A DNA stretch of 13,822 bases from Wenzhouxiangella sp. (GCA_007127425.1 SKZJ01000202.1:1-13822); one strand, 5' to 3'; counted from the first letter of the stretch, positions 1-8,934 are shown. The notes: generated by a model not told the origin, from the letters alone. Numbers and translations: made by a program.

Positions 1-70
1 AAAGGTGAAAGGTAAAAGGCTAGAACCTTTCCTTTCACTCCCCTCCTTTCACCTTTTACCTTTCACCTTT
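1..70. repeat. Heptad-repeat array forming a perfect 19-bp inverted repeat after accC
   Basis: Positions 1-19 and 52-70 are perfect reverse complements (19 bp) around a 32-nt loop. Both arms are built from 7-bp units. The left arm has AAAGGTG, AAAGGTA, AAAGGCT at 1, 8 and 15. The right arm has CTCCTTT, CACCTTT, TACCTTT, CACCTTT at 43, 50, 57 and 64. The right arm overlaps the accC stop codon (69-71), so accC mRNA would end in a purine-rich strand able to fold back on its complement. No U-tract is visible after the hairpin because the window starts there. A transcription-ending or mRNA-stabilising role is inference. The element may extend past the left edge. Confidence 0.8.
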
Positions 71-1418
71 ACCCGCCTTTCAGCAACTTCTCCAGGTAGT
101 GAATATTCGTTCCGCCTTCGACGAAGCCGGAGTCTTTCAGCAGGCGCTGGTGCAACGGGATATTGTTCTTGACTCCCCTGAGAACCATTTCATCCAGGGC
201 GACCCGCATTCGGGCAATCGCCGTTTCACGATCCTCGCCGTGGGCGATCAACTTGCCGATCATGGAGTCATAATTCGGCGGCACGCTGTAGCCGTCGTAG
301 ATGTGTGAATCAACGCGGATGCCGGGCCCGCCGGGGGCATGAAAGGCATCGATGCGACCGGGCTGGGGAATGAATGTCTCCGGGTCCTCGGCATTGATGC
401 GGCATTCGATGGCGTGCCCCTGGATATGCACGTCTTCCTGCCGGAAGGGCAACGGCTCACCGGCTGCGGCCAGGATCTGGGCACGGATCAGGTCGAGACC
501 GGTCACGCATTCGGTCACCGGGTGCTCAACCTGGATTCGCGTGTTCATTTCGATAAAGTAGAACTCGCCGTCTTCGTAAAGGAACTCGAAGGTTCCCGCG
601 CCGAGATAGCCGATGCGCTTGCAGGCATCGGTACAGGTGCGCCCGATGCGCTCGCGTTCCTCGGCGGTGATCCCCGGCGCCGGCGCTTCCTCGATCACCT
701 TCTGGTGGCGACGCTGCATGGAGCAGTCACGCTCACCGAGATGGACCGCGTTGCCGTGGGCATCAGCCAGCACCTGGATCTCGACATGACGGGGATTGGT
801 CAGGTACTTTTCCATGTAGACGGTATCGTCACCGAAGCCGCTCTTGGCCTCCTGGCGTGTGAGGCTGATCGACTTGACCAGGTCTTCAGGGCGTTCGACC
901 ACCCGCATACCGCGGCCGCCACCGCCGGCTGCGGCCTTGATCAGCACCGGATAACCAATCTCCTCCGCCAACCGGATCGATCGTGCTTCATCATTGTCGA
1001 GCGGGCCGTTGGAGCCGGGCACGCAGGGAACACCCGCCTGGCGCATGGCGTTGATGGCCGACACCTTGTCGCCCATCAGGCGGATGGTCTCTGCCCGCGG
1101 GCCGATGAAAGTGAATCCCGACTCTTCGACCCGTTCGGCAAAATCCGCGTTCTCGGCCAGAAAACCGTAACCGGGATGCACGGCCTCGGCATCGGTCACC
1201 TCCATGGCCGCGATGATAGCCGGCACGTTGAGGTAACTCTGCGCCGCGGGGGCCGGACCGATACAGACCGACTCATCGGCCATGCCGACGTGCTTGAGAT
1301 TGCGATCGACCGTCGAATGAACTGCTACGGTGCGAATTCCCATCGCCTGGCAGGCACGCTGGATGCGCAGTGCGATCTCGCCACGATTGGCGATCAGAAC
1401 CTTCCTGAACGCTCGCAT
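69..1418 (-). CDS. accC: Biotin carboxylase subunit of acetyl-CoA carboxylase
   Basis: AccC uses ATP and bicarbonate to carboxylate biotin on AccB, the first half-reaction of malonyl-CoA synthesis in the cytoplasm. The 449 residues match the usual family length and span the whole ATP-grasp enzyme. The N-terminal biotin carboxylase fold starts [10 protein letters not shown]. Lysines at 118 and 161 sit at the nucleotide-binding positions. The glycine-rich loop GGGGRG is at 165-170, H211 and K240 are present, and the catalytic segment E290, N292, R294, E298 lies in [12 protein letters not shown]. The reading frame is open 45 codons further upstream, but that extension lies inside accB, and homology begins at [14 protein letters not shown]. 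This start is 2 nt after the accB stop and has an AGAAGGG-like ribosome site. It is the last gene of aroQ-accB-accC. The stop codon lies within a heptad-repeat inverted repeat. Identification is secure. Confidence 0.97.
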   Translation of the reverse strand: MRAFRKVLIANRGEIALRIQRACQAMGIRTVAVHSTVDRNLKHVGMADESVCIGPAPAAQSYLNVPAIIAAMEVTDAEAVHPGYGFLAENADFAERVEESGFTFIGPRAETIRLMGDKVSAINAMRQAGVPCVPGSNGPLDNDEARSIRLAEEIGYPVLIKAAAGGGGRGMRVVERPEDLVKSISLTRQEAKSGFGDDTVYMEKYLTNPRHVEIQVLADAHGNAVHLGERDCSMQRRHQKVIEEAPAPGITAEERERIGRTCTDACKRIGYLGAGTFEFLYEDGEFYFIEMNTRIQVEHPVTECVTGLDLIRAQILAAAGEPLPFRQEDVHIQGHAIECRINAEDPETFIPQPGRIDAFHAPGGPGIRVDSHIYDGYSVPPNYDSMIGKLIAHGEDRETAIARMRVALDEMVLRGVKNNIPLHQRLLKDSGFVEGGTNIHYLEKLLKGG

Positions 1419-1420
1419 AA

Positions 1421-1915
1421 TCAGCCCTTCTCGATGACGAACAGCGGCTGATCGAACTCCACCGGCTGACCATCCTCGACCAGTACGGCCACGACCTTGC
1501 CCGGGAACTCGGCCTCGATCTGGTTGAACATCTTCATCGCTTCGACCAGGCACAGGGTATCGCCGGTTGATACGCTGCTACCGACCTTCACGAAAGGGTC
1601 CACCTCTGGACTGGAGGAGGAATAGAACGTACCCACCATCGGTGAGCGAACCACATCGCCCTCAGGCAAAGGGGCCTCGGCATCGGCATCCCCACCACCA
1701 TCGGCAAGACTACTGGTCATCGGCTGCTGAGCCGCTACCGGTGTCGATGTCGGGGCCGCCGAAGCCTGCGGCGGCATGGCGAAGGCCTGCATTCCGGCCG
1801 GCTGCGGGTGCTGGCGAGTCAGTCGTACCGACTCCTCGCCTTCATGAATCTCGATCTCGGCCAGCTGGGATTCTTCGAGCAGTTCGATCAGCTTCTTGAT
1901 TTTTCTCAAATCCAT
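1421..1915 (-). CDS. accB: Biotin carboxyl carrier protein of acetyl-CoA carboxylase
   Basis: AccB carries the covalently bound biotin that AccC carboxylates and the AccAD carboxyltransferase discharges onto acetyl-CoA. The 164-residue protein has the typical layout. A charged N-terminal helix ([16 protein letters not shown]) is followed by a Pro/Ala/Gln-rich flexible linker at about 36-70. A C-terminal biotinyl (lipoyl-like) domain at about 88-164 begins [13 protein letters not shown]. The biotinylation motif EAMKM is at 125-129, with K128 as the modified lysine. The thumb region found in gammaproteobacterial BCCPs corresponds to [13 protein letters not shown] (99-112). It starts 8 nt after the aroQ stop, with a weak GTAAAG-type ribosome site, and ends 2 nt before accC, so tight co-translation of the two subunits is expected. 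Confidence 0.97.
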   Translation of the reverse strand: MDLRKIKKLIELLEESQLAEIEIHEGEESVRLTRQHPQPAGMQAFAMPPQASAAPTSTPVAAQQPMTSSLADGGGDADAEAPLPEGDVVRSPMVGTFYSSSSPEVDPFVKVGSSVSTGDTLCLVEAMKMFNQIEAEFPGKVVAVLVEDGQPVEFDQPLFVIEKG

Positions 1916-1923
1916 TGTCTTTA

Positions 1924-2370
1924 CTACCCCGGGGGTTCTATTCGATTGACTACCGCCTGCAGCGCGAGCAGGTAGGAATCAGCACCAAATCCGGCGACGG
2001 TGCCGGTAGCCAGATCACTGACCATGGAGCGATGCCGGAAAGGTTCGCGCGCATGCGGATTGCTCAAGTGCACTTCGACAAACGGCAGGCCGACCGCCGC
2101 GAGCGCGTCGCGCAACACCACGGAGGTATGGGTCAGCCCGGCCGGATTGACGATAATCCAGTCCGTTCCGTCCGCCACCGAACGCTGGATTCTATCGACC
2201 AGTTCGTGTTCGGCATTGGACTGAAAGCAGTCCAGATCAATACCGCAACTGGCCGCAAATCGGGCCAGGCGGGCATTGATTTCATCCAGCGTCGTCTGAC
2301 CGTAGACTTCCGGCTCACGGGTCCCGAGCAGGTTCAGATTGGGCCCATGAACAACCAGAACTGCGGTCAT
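1924..2370 (-). CDS. aroQ: Type II 3-dehydroquinate dehydratase
   Basis: AroQ catalyses the third step of the shikimate pathway, dehydrating 3-dehydroquinate to 3-dehydroshikimate, as a dodecameric cytoplasmic enzyme. The 148 residues match the normal size. The signature [19 protein letters not shown] holds the flexible-loop arginine R18 and catalytic tyrosine Y23. The binding segment NPAGLTHTS begins at N75, and the EVHLSN motif places the catalytic histidine at H101. R108 and R112 follow. The frame is open to 2475, but the extra 35 codons have no family similarity. The chosen ATG has GGAG 5 nt upstream and about 20 nt of leader after a candidate sigma-70 promoter. Placement ahead of accBC is a common proteobacterial arrangement. 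Confidence 0.97.
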   Translation of the reverse strand: MTAVLVVHGPNLNLLGTREPEVYGQTTLDEINARLARFAASCGIDLDCFQSNAEHELVDRIQRSVADGTDWIIVNPAGLTHTSVVLRDALAAVGLPFVEVHLSNPHAREPFRHRSMVSDLATGTVAGFGADSYLLALQAVVNRIEPPG

Positions 2371-2396
2371 GACGACTCCGACCTTCAAAGTGGGAG

Positions 2397-2425
2397 ATTG
2401 TGCCGTATCGGCGTGGATATGTCTA
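2397..2425 (-). promoter_or_regulatory. Candidate sigma-70 promoter for aroQ-accB-accC
   Basis: On the minus strand there is TAGACA (2420-2425), a 17-nt spacer, and CACAAT (2397-2402). The -35 matches 5 of 6 and the -10 matches 4 of 6 consensus bases. Initiation would be near 2390, giving a leader of about 20 nt that contains the aroQ ribosome site GGAG. It is predicted from sequence only. Confidence 0.45.
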
Positions 2426-2562
2426 CACGTTCGGGGAAAATCGGCGAAGTTTGACCAAATCGTGGGCGGCCCCACATTCGCCGGCGGCAGAATTCAGCGC
2501 TTGCTGCACCCCGCTCAGGCCTAAAACGGGGGCGAACTCCCGGGTTCCGATCCGGTGAGTGC

Positions 2563-2592
2563 TGGCCAATGGCACGCCCCCGCCGTTGGCCA
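2563..2592. repeat. Intergenic inverted repeat upstream of aroQ
   Basis: TGGCCAATGGC at 2563-2573 pairs with GCCGTTGGCCA at 2582-2592 around an 8-nt loop. Ten of 11 pairs are Watson-Crick and the other is a G-U type pair. Neither strand has a T-run after the stem, so it is not a canonical intrinsic terminator. It could be an RNA hairpin between tlpA and aroQ or a protein-binding palindrome. Function is unknown. Confidence 0.5.
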
Positions 2593-2632
2593 CCCCCGCC
2601 ACAAAAAATGCGGCACGGCAATACCCCCGATC

Positions 2633-2653
2633 TACGTTTCACATTTTACGTTT
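2633..2653. repeat. Short YACNTTT heptad array downstream of tlpA
   Basis: Three exact 7-bp units, TACGTTT, CACATTT and TACGTTT, lie 18 nt past the tlpA stop codon. They follow the same YACNTTT rule, including alternating C/T at the first position, as the array after accC (50-70). This indicates one repeat family with a variable fourth base. Confidence 0.65.
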
Positions 2654-2671
2654 CCAGCCACGCTCAGCCGA

Positions 2672-3208
2672 TTACAGCCATTCCCCCAGCACTTCGTCGA
2701 GCTCATCAGCGGTGACCTCCCCGTAGTGCTGCCACTGGATCACCCCGTCGGCGTCGACCAGTACCGTGAAGGGCAGCACACCGGCAGAGTTGCCCCAGGC
2801 ACGCTGGGTATCCATCACGTCACTGCTGCCGACCGCCACCGGATAGGTGATCCCCAGCTCATCGAGGAATTCGCGCACCGGCTCGGGCTCATCAAGGGCA
2901 ATACCGAGAACCGCCAGCTGCCCGGCGTAGTCTTCACTGGCGGCCTGGAGCACCGGCATTTCACGTCGGCAGGGAGCACACCAGGTCGCCCAGAAGTTGA
3001 CCAGCATGGGCTGGCCGTCGAAATCCGTCGCGCTCAGCCAGTCATCGTCCAACGTGGCGTGACGGAAATCCGGCCGCATATCGCCAACCCCGGCGCCCTC
3101 GGTTCCCGGCGAAGGTGACGGGTCACCGCTCCGTGTCATCCAGGCCAGCCCGGCGCCCAACCCGAAACCGAGAATGGCAACGATCATGAACAGGCGAAAA
3201 GTCCTCAT
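2672..3208 (-). CDS. TlpA/ResA-like membrane-anchored thioredoxin-fold protein
   Basis: Predicted periplasm-facing thiol-disulfide oxidoreductase. Residues about 7-24 (FMIVAILGFGLGAGLAWM) form a signal anchor. A Pro/Ser/Gly linker follows, then a thioredoxin/AhpC-like domain from about 44 to 178. The active site is WCAPC with C77 and C80, inside the TlpA-type context FWATWCAPCRREMP. The cis-proline loop is VLPFTV with P146. The 178-residue length fits TlpA/ResA/CcmG-type proteins. The start codon overlaps the dsbD stop by 4 nt (ATGA), so the two are translationally coupled. DsbD is the known source of reducing electrons for such proteins, which supports a reductive role in cytochrome c maturation or disulfide repair. 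I cannot tell from sequence which substrate it serves, so no gene symbol is given. Confidence 0.9.
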   Translation of the reverse strand: MRTFRLFMIVAILGFGLGAGLAWMTRSGDPSPSPGTEGAGVGDMRPDFRHATLDDDWLSATDFDGQPMLVNFWATWCAPCRREMPVLQAASEDYAGQLAVLGIALDEPEPVREFLDELGITYPVAVGSSDVMDTQRAWGNSAGVLPFTVLVDADGVIQWQHYGEVTADELDEVLGEWL

Positions 3209-5478
3209 GAACTGACCTCGTCAAGCAGGCTGGCGAAGCGATTCGGGTTGAGGAAGCCGAAAGTGCGGTGCTGCTTCAGCTCTTCACCATCGACAAAGAA
3301 CAGATAGGCCGGCGGACCGATCAGGCCAAAATGCGACAGGACCTCCTGGTGATCACTGTTGTAGGCGGTGACGTCGACCTTGAGCAGGGTGAACTCGGCC
3401 ATGCGCCGGGCCACTTCCGGGTCGGGGAAGGTGCGTCGTTCCATGCGCACGCAATCCACGCACCAGTCGGCGTAAAAGTCGACAAACACCGGGCGGGTGG
3501 ACGAGGCAATCGCGCCCTGCAACTCGTCCAGGGTCTCGACCTGGCGGAAACTGACCTCGGCGGCGGGCGTGGCGGCGACTCCACCGCCGGCCAGGTGGTT
3601 CAGCGGCCGGGTCCAGTCGCGCCCGCCGGAAGCAGCGCCGATCAGCTGCAGGATGCCCAGCACCAGCAGGATCACGCCGAGTGCCTGCCACAGCTTGCGC
3701 CAGCCCGAGACAGCCTCATCAAGGCGTGTCAGCGCACCCAGGTAGACGCCGCAGGCCACCGCCAGGGCACCCCAAAGGAACATGATGGCTGCCGGCGGCA
3801 CGACGCGCTCGAGCATCCAGATGGCCAGCGCCAGCAGGCCGACACCGAACACGGCCTTGACCGCGTCCATCCAGCCACCGGCCCGCGGCAGCAACTTGCC
3901 GGCCGAAGTGCCCCACACCACCAGCGGAATCCCCATGCCGATGGCCATGGCGAACAATGCCGCACCGCCGAGCACGGCATCGCCGGTCTGGCCAATGTAG
4001 ATCAACGCCCCCATCAGCGCCGGTGCCACGCAAGGCCCGACGATCAGCGCCGACAGCGCACCCATGATGGCCGCCCCCATCAGTGTGCCGCCCTCGGCCC
4101 GGTTCGACATTTCATTGAGTTTTGTCTGCCATGACGCCGGCAGTTGCAGCTCATAGAACCCGAACATCGCCAGCGACAGCAGCACGAACAGGCCGGCAAA
4201 ACCGCTCAGCACCGCCGGGTGCTGGAAAATCGCCTGGAGATTCTGGCCGAACAGGCCGGCCACCACGCCGAAAGCCGTATAGACCAGCGCCATGGCCAGC
4301 ACGTAGACCACCGACAGGCGGAAGGCACGGGCCGTGGTCATGCGATCGCCTTCACCGGCAATCAGGCCGGAGAGGATCGGCACCATCGGAAACACACAGG
4401 GGGTAAACGCCAGCAGCAGGCCGGCGACCAGGAACAGCGTCAGTGCCAGCGCCGGGCGACCGGCCAGGGCGGCGGCAAGACGATCCTGCTCGGCCATGAC
4501 GACTTCCGGCACGGCCCCCGCAGGCCCTGCCGGTGTCACTTCCCCGGCGCGAATACCCTCGGCGGCAACCGGCAGGTCGACGCTCAGCGTACGGCTCATC
4601 GGTGGATAGCAGATACCACCTTCCCAGCAGCCCTGAAAGTCGGCTTCAAGCGTCACGGCCCGCGCGTCCCCGGCCGGGCGACTCAGTTCCAGCGGGATCT
4701 CGACCTCACCGAAATATACCGTCGTCTCACCGAAGAACTCGTCGACCATCGGCTCACCGTCCGGCAGCAGGGCCTGGACGACGTCGACACCCTCGTCGAG
4801 AACCCGAAACTCGAACTGCTCGCGGTAGAGATAGTAATCAGGCCGGGCGACGAATCGCACCAGGATGCGCCCCGGATCCACCGCCAGGGCTTCGAAAGTG
4901 AAGGCCTCTTCGGCGGGCAGCGCGCCGCCCGCTGAAGAACCGAACAGATCGCCGAGCCCGGCTCCTGCAGGCGGTGGCGAAGGCAGACCGCTGGCAGCAG
5001 GCGCTGCCGCTGTCGCCGGCACCTGCCAGGCCAGGTCGACCTGCTGGCGATGTGGCGGATAGCACACGCCGAGATCGGCACAGCCCTGCGAGCGCACATC
5101 GACCACCACGCGGCCGTCAACGGGCTGCTGAACGACCGGAATGCGGATCTCTACCCGGTCTCGATAGGTCTCGGTTTCGCCGAAAAACTCGTCGACGGTC
5201 TGCTCGCCGGACGGTATCTGCGGCTCTCCCAGTTCCAACCCATCGCTGGCCGCCTCGAAATGGAAGGCATGGCGATACATGTAATAGCCGTCGGCGATAT
5301 TCCAGCCGATGACCAGCTCGCCGTCGTCGAGCACCGCATCGATGGCGAAGGCATCATCGACCGGCAGCAGGTCGTCGGGGCTGATCTGGGCCTGAAGCGG
5401 AGCGAGCGCTGCAAGCGCCAGCAGCAGTGCGGCCAGCGGGGCGAGGCGGCTGGGCCGCCAGGATACTTCTCTCATCAT
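3205..5478 (-). CDS. dsbD: Thiol:disulfide interchange protein DsbD with two N-terminal alpha domains
   Basis: DsbD moves electrons from cytoplasmic thioredoxin across the inner membrane to periplasmic thiol proteins. The 757-residue protein has a signal peptide (about 8-30, ending LQAQ). A first DsbD-alpha domain (about 33-153) has cysteines C133 and C139 (SQGCADLGVCYPP). A Pro/Ala/Gly linker leads to a second alpha domain (about 189-303) with C284 and C290 (FQGCWEGGICYPP). A beta domain of about eight membrane segments (345-617) has the paired cysteines C361 (TPCVFP) and C483 (GPCVAP). A C-terminal thioredoxin-like gamma domain has C673/C676 (WCVDC). The E. coli protein is about 565 residues with a single alpha domain, so the extra length is the duplicated module. 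Two adjacent ATGs (5478, 5475) follow the cutA stop in TAATGATG; the first is given, and using the second would remove one residue. It overlaps the tlpA-like gene by 4 nt. Confidence 0.95.
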   Translation of the reverse strand: MMREVSWRPSRLAPLAALLLALAALAPLQAQISPDDLLPVDDAFAIDAVLDDGELVIGWNIADGYYMYRHAFHFEAASDGLELGEPQIPSGEQTVDEFFGETETYRDRVEIRIPVVQQPVDGRVVVDVRSQGCADLGVCYPPHRQQVDLAWQVPATAAAPAASGLPSPPPAGAGLGDLFGSSAGGALPAEEAFTFEALAVDPGRILVRFVARPDYYLYREQFEFRVLDEGVDVVQALLPDGEPMVDEFFGETTVYFGEVEIPLELSRPAGDARAVTLEADFQGCWEGGICYPPMSRTLSVDLPVAAEGIRAGEVTPAGPAGAVPEVVMAEQDRLAAALAGRPALALTLFLVAGLLLAFTPCVFPMVPILSGLIAGEGDRMTTARAFRLSVVYVLAMALVYTAFGVVAGLFGQNLQAIFQHPAVLSGFAGLFVLLSLAMFGFYELQLPASWQTKLNEMSNRAEGGTLMGAAIMGALSALIVGPCVAPALMGALIYIGQTGDAVLGGAALFAMAIGMGIPLVVWGTSAGKLLPRAGGWMDAVKAVFGVGLLALAIWMLERVVPPAAIMFLWGALAVACGVYLGALTRLDEAVSGWRKLWQALGVILLVLGILQLIGAASGGRDWTRPLNHLAGGGVAATPAAEVSFRQVETLDELQGAIASSTRPVFVDFYADWCVDCVRMERRTFPDPEVARRMAEFTLLKVDVTAYNSDHQEVLSHFGLIGPPAYLFFVDGEELKQHRTFGFLNPNRFASLLDEVSS

Positions 5479-5798
5479 TACTTAAGCCAGTCCCTGATCC
5501 ATTGCGTATAGGCATCCAACCCGTCGACTACCGGCAGCACCAGCACTTCCGGCACCTCATAAGGGTGGTGGGCAACCAGCGTCTCGGTCAGGACCGGCAC
5601 CCGGCTGCGGGCGGTCTTGATCGTCAACGGAATCTCGCGCTCACGTTCGACTCGGCCCTGCCAAGGATAGGTGGAAACTGCAGGGCTGCCAGCCGAAACG
5701 CAGGCTGCCAAACGTTGTTCGACCAGCACCTCGGCCAGGCGTTCAGCCGACTGTTCGTCCGGGCAGGTGGTCAGCACCAGGCAGATGTCATCACTCAT
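5478..5798 (-). CDS. cutA: Divalent-cation tolerance protein CutA
   Basis: CutA1 proteins are small trimeric ferredoxin-like-fold proteins linked genetically to copper and divalent-cation tolerance. Their biochemical role is not settled. The 106 residues match the family length. Characteristic segments are LVLTTCPDEQSAERLA near the start, VEQRLAACVS, STYPWQGRVEREREIPLTIKT, and the C-terminal signature HHPYEVPEVLVLPV. The ATG has GGAG 8 nt upstream. Its stop TAA shares one base with the dsbD start, so it probably leads the cutA-dsbD-tlpA operon, a common arrangement near groES in gammaproteobacteria. A TATGAT -10-like hexamer lies at 5864-5869 on the minus strand, but no good -35 accompanies it. 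Confidence 0.95.
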   Translation of the reverse strand: MSDDICLVLTTCPDEQSAERLAEVLVEQRLAACVSAGSPAVSTYPWQGRVEREREIPLTIKTARSRVPVLTETLVAHHPYEVPEVLVLPVVDGLDAYTQWIRDWLK

Positions 5799-5880
5799 GG
5801 CCAGCTCCGTATCGTCATGCCAGGTTGAAAGGGTAGCGCGAAACCCGGGTCAAAATAATCACGATCATATCCGCTCAAGC

Positions 5881-5909
5881 CTTGAAATGCCTCTCGGTGG
5901 GCTCCATTT
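5881..5909 (+). promoter_or_regulatory. Sigma-32 (RpoH) heat-shock promoter of groES-groEL
   Basis: CTTGAAA at 5881-5887 matches the sigma-32 -35 consensus. After a 14-nt spacer comes CTCCATTT at 5902-5909, one mismatch from CCCCATNT. Spacing and sequence resemble the E. coli groE promoter. Transcription would start near 5917, leaving about a 140-nt leader before groES. No CIRCE inverted repeat (TTAGCACTC-type) is present, so HrcA control is not supported here. Confidence 0.85.
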
Positions 5910-5923
5910 GCCAGAGCGTGTCC

Positions 5924-5958
5924 GCGGTGAGTCGCAAACCCGTTTTGCCTCGCACCGC
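5924..5958 (+). other. Stem-loop in the groES 5' leader
   Basis: GCGGTG (5924-5929) pairs with CACCGC (5953-5958), and inside it GCAAA pairs with TTTGC, separated by a mostly unpaired 4-nt internal loop on each side. This lies at the very 5' end of the predicted heat-shock transcript, about 100 nt before the ribosome site. It may stabilise the mRNA or regulate it. A thermosensing role is possible but not shown, since the hairpin does not cover the Shine-Dalgarno sequence. Confidence 0.4.
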
Positions 5959-6056
5959 AACAACCCAAGGATGCACCGCAAGCGGCCGTTTTCAAGGCTG
6001 CACGCGGCGCGCGAATTTTTAATCACAAGACAATTGTTGTTAAGGGAGAAATACCC

Positions 6057-8049
<1,993 letters not shown>

Positions 8050-8054
8050 GTGCC

Positions 8055-8177
8055 GGGACCGAATCTTTTGGCCCCATGCGGCGTTGCGTGGTGGCTGAAA
8101 ATGCTCACGTACCATTAAGGTACGCTCCGCTTTTCAGCCACCCCGCGCCTTGCCTGGAACCAAAATCTTCTAGTCCC
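8055..8177. repeat. Long imperfect palindrome between groEL and its terminator
   Basis: The element is symmetric about position 8116. The inner stem CGTACC (8108-8113) pairs with GGTACG (8119-8124) around ATTAA. A perfect 11-bp arm GTGGCTGAAAA (8091-8101) pairs with TTTTCAGCCAC (8131-8141). Outer arms pair imperfectly: TTTTGG (8066-8071) with CCAAAA (8160-8165), and GGGAC (8055-8059) with GTCCC (8173-8177). It starts 5 nt after the groEL stop and has no T-run, so it is distinct from the terminator at 8216. It could be an extragenic palindromic (REP-like) element or a 3'-UTR stabiliser. Either role is inference. Confidence 0.75.
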
Positions 8178-8215
8178 TAGCTCGTTGCCTTTTGCAACAC
8201 TAGTGCAACACCCGA

Positions 8216-8248
8216 GAAACCCCGGCCACTGTGCCGGGGTTTCTTTTT
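8216..8248 (+). terminator. Rho-independent terminator of groES-groEL
   Basis: A perfect 11-bp stem, GAAACCCCGGC (8216-8226) with GCCGGGGTTTC (8233-8243), closes a 6-nt loop and is followed directly by TTTTT (8244-8248). There is no matching T-run on the other strand, so it acts on plus-strand transcription from groEL. Confidence 0.93.
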
Positions 8249-8373
8249 AGGAGGCTGCGCTGAACCGGGAGCTGCAGCGCATTCGCGATTCGTGGGCCGG
8301 AGCGGGTTCACATGCGATGTGGGCATTCGGCTAAGCTGTCGGTTGACCATTCGACCGAGACTCCTCGCCGCAG

Positions 8374-8934
8374 ATGACCAAGTTTCGCTCACACGACGAG
8401 CAGGCCCTGATTGAACGGGCAGAGACGCTGGCGCGTGCCGCGCACGCGGGCATGTGCCGACCCAACCGGGCACGCCAGCCCTGTGTCGAACACCTCGCCG
8501 AGGTCGCATCGCTGGTCGACCAGGGCGGCGGCTCGGTTGAGGCAGTGGCAGCTGCTTGGCTACACGATATTGTCGAGGACACGGAGCTGACCCTGGCCGA
8601 AATCCGGCAGCACTTCGGCGAGCGGATCCACGTGCTGGTCGATGGTCTGACCGACCCGCCCGATTTCGCTGCAATGCCGCTTGCCGAGCGCAAGCCAGCC
8701 CAGGCTCGTCGACTGAGCAGTCGCTGCAGTCAGACGCGCCTGGTCAAACTGGCCGACCAGTACTCCAACGTGCGATCGGTGCTAATCGACCCGCCGCTGG
8801 ACTGGGATGAAATCAAGCGCCACCAGTACATCCAAGGTGCCGGCGGCATTGCCCGCGTCTGCTTCGGCATCGCGCCATGGCTCGATCAAAAGTTACATGG
8901 ACTGCTGGCCGAGGCCGGCTTTCCCCACCCCTAA
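8374..8934 (+). CDS. HD-domain protein resembling a small (p)ppGpp hydrolase
   Basis: The 186-residue protein looks like the N-terminal hydrolase half of RelA/SpoT enzymes standing alone. Matches, in order, are AAHAGMCRPNRARQPCVEHLAEVA (H24, H40; compare the family's AH-G-x-R-x-x-x-P-Y-x-x-H), the HD signature HDIVEDT with H64, D65, E68 and D69, FGERIHVLVDGLTD, and RLVKLADQYSNVRSV with D128 and N132 (compare KLADRLHN). There is no synthetase or TGS/ACT domain. In the family this metal-binding site removes the 3'-pyrophosphate of (p)ppGpp; applying that here is inference, and another nucleotide phosphohydrolase activity is possible. The start lacks a clear Shine-Dalgarno sequence. It lies after the groE terminator and 77 nt before the amidoligase gene, so co-transcription is possible but not shown. 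Confidence 0.8.
   Translation: MTKFRSHDEQALIERAETLARAAHAGMCRPNRARQPCVEHLAEVASLVDQGGGSVEAVAAAWLHDIVEDTELTLAEIRQHFGERIHVLVDGLTDPPDFAAMPLAERKPAQARRLSSRCSQTRLVKLADQYSNVRSVLIDPPLDWDEIKRHQYIQGAGGIARVCFGIAPWLDQKLHGLLAEAGFPHP

Larger units (their letters stand above)
2371..2671. other. 301-bp intergenic region between tlpA and aroQ
   Basis: Both flanking genes read leftwards. The region holds the aroQ promoter candidate (2397-2425), an inverted repeat at 2563-2592, and a short heptad array at 2633-2653. No credible small gene is seen: the 85-codon minus-strand frame through it is Arg/Gly-rich and has no recognisable domain. I see no U-tract terminator after tlpA, so read-through into aroQ cannot be excluded. 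Confidence 0.6.
8050..8373. other. 324-bp intergenic region between groEL and the HD-domain gene
   Basis: It holds the long palindrome (8055-8177), a small GTTGC/GCAAC hairpin (8184-8198) with GCAACAC repeated at 8205, and the groE terminator (8216-8248). The remaining 125 nt (8249-8373) must contain the next promoter. The best I can see is TTCACA (8307-8312) and TAAGCT (8332-8337), but the spacer is 19 nt and the -10 is poor. No small gene is supported. Confidence 0.6.

Noticed and set aside
339..1451. A 370-codon plus-strand open frame opposite accC
   Set aside because: accC on the minus strand is unmistakable over the whole stretch. The opposite frame shows no recognisable family and is a GC-rich codon shadow.
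2563..2592. Intrinsic terminator between tlpA and aroQ
   Set aside because: The stem is good but no T-run follows it on either strand. The only T-rich stretch lies on the upstream side for minus-strand transcription.
2385..2642. An 85-codon minus-strand frame in the tlpA-aroQ gap
   Set aside because: It is Arg/Gly-rich with no domain, and runs through the heptad array, a hairpin and the aroQ promoter candidate.
4144..4935. A 263-codon plus-strand frame within dsbD
   Set aside because: It is rich in Gln, His and Arg as expected for the reverse of a GC-rich membrane-protein frame. DsbD explains the region fully.
5799..6056. Possible CIRCE/HrcA operator or SD-blocking thermosensor before groES
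   Set aside because: No TTAGCACTC-type inverted repeat is present, and the leader hairpin I can see does not include the GGGAG ribosome site.
8307..8337. TTCACA/TAAGCT as a promoter for the HD-domain gene
   Set aside because: The 19-nt spacer and 3-of-6 -10 match are too weak to annotate as a feature.
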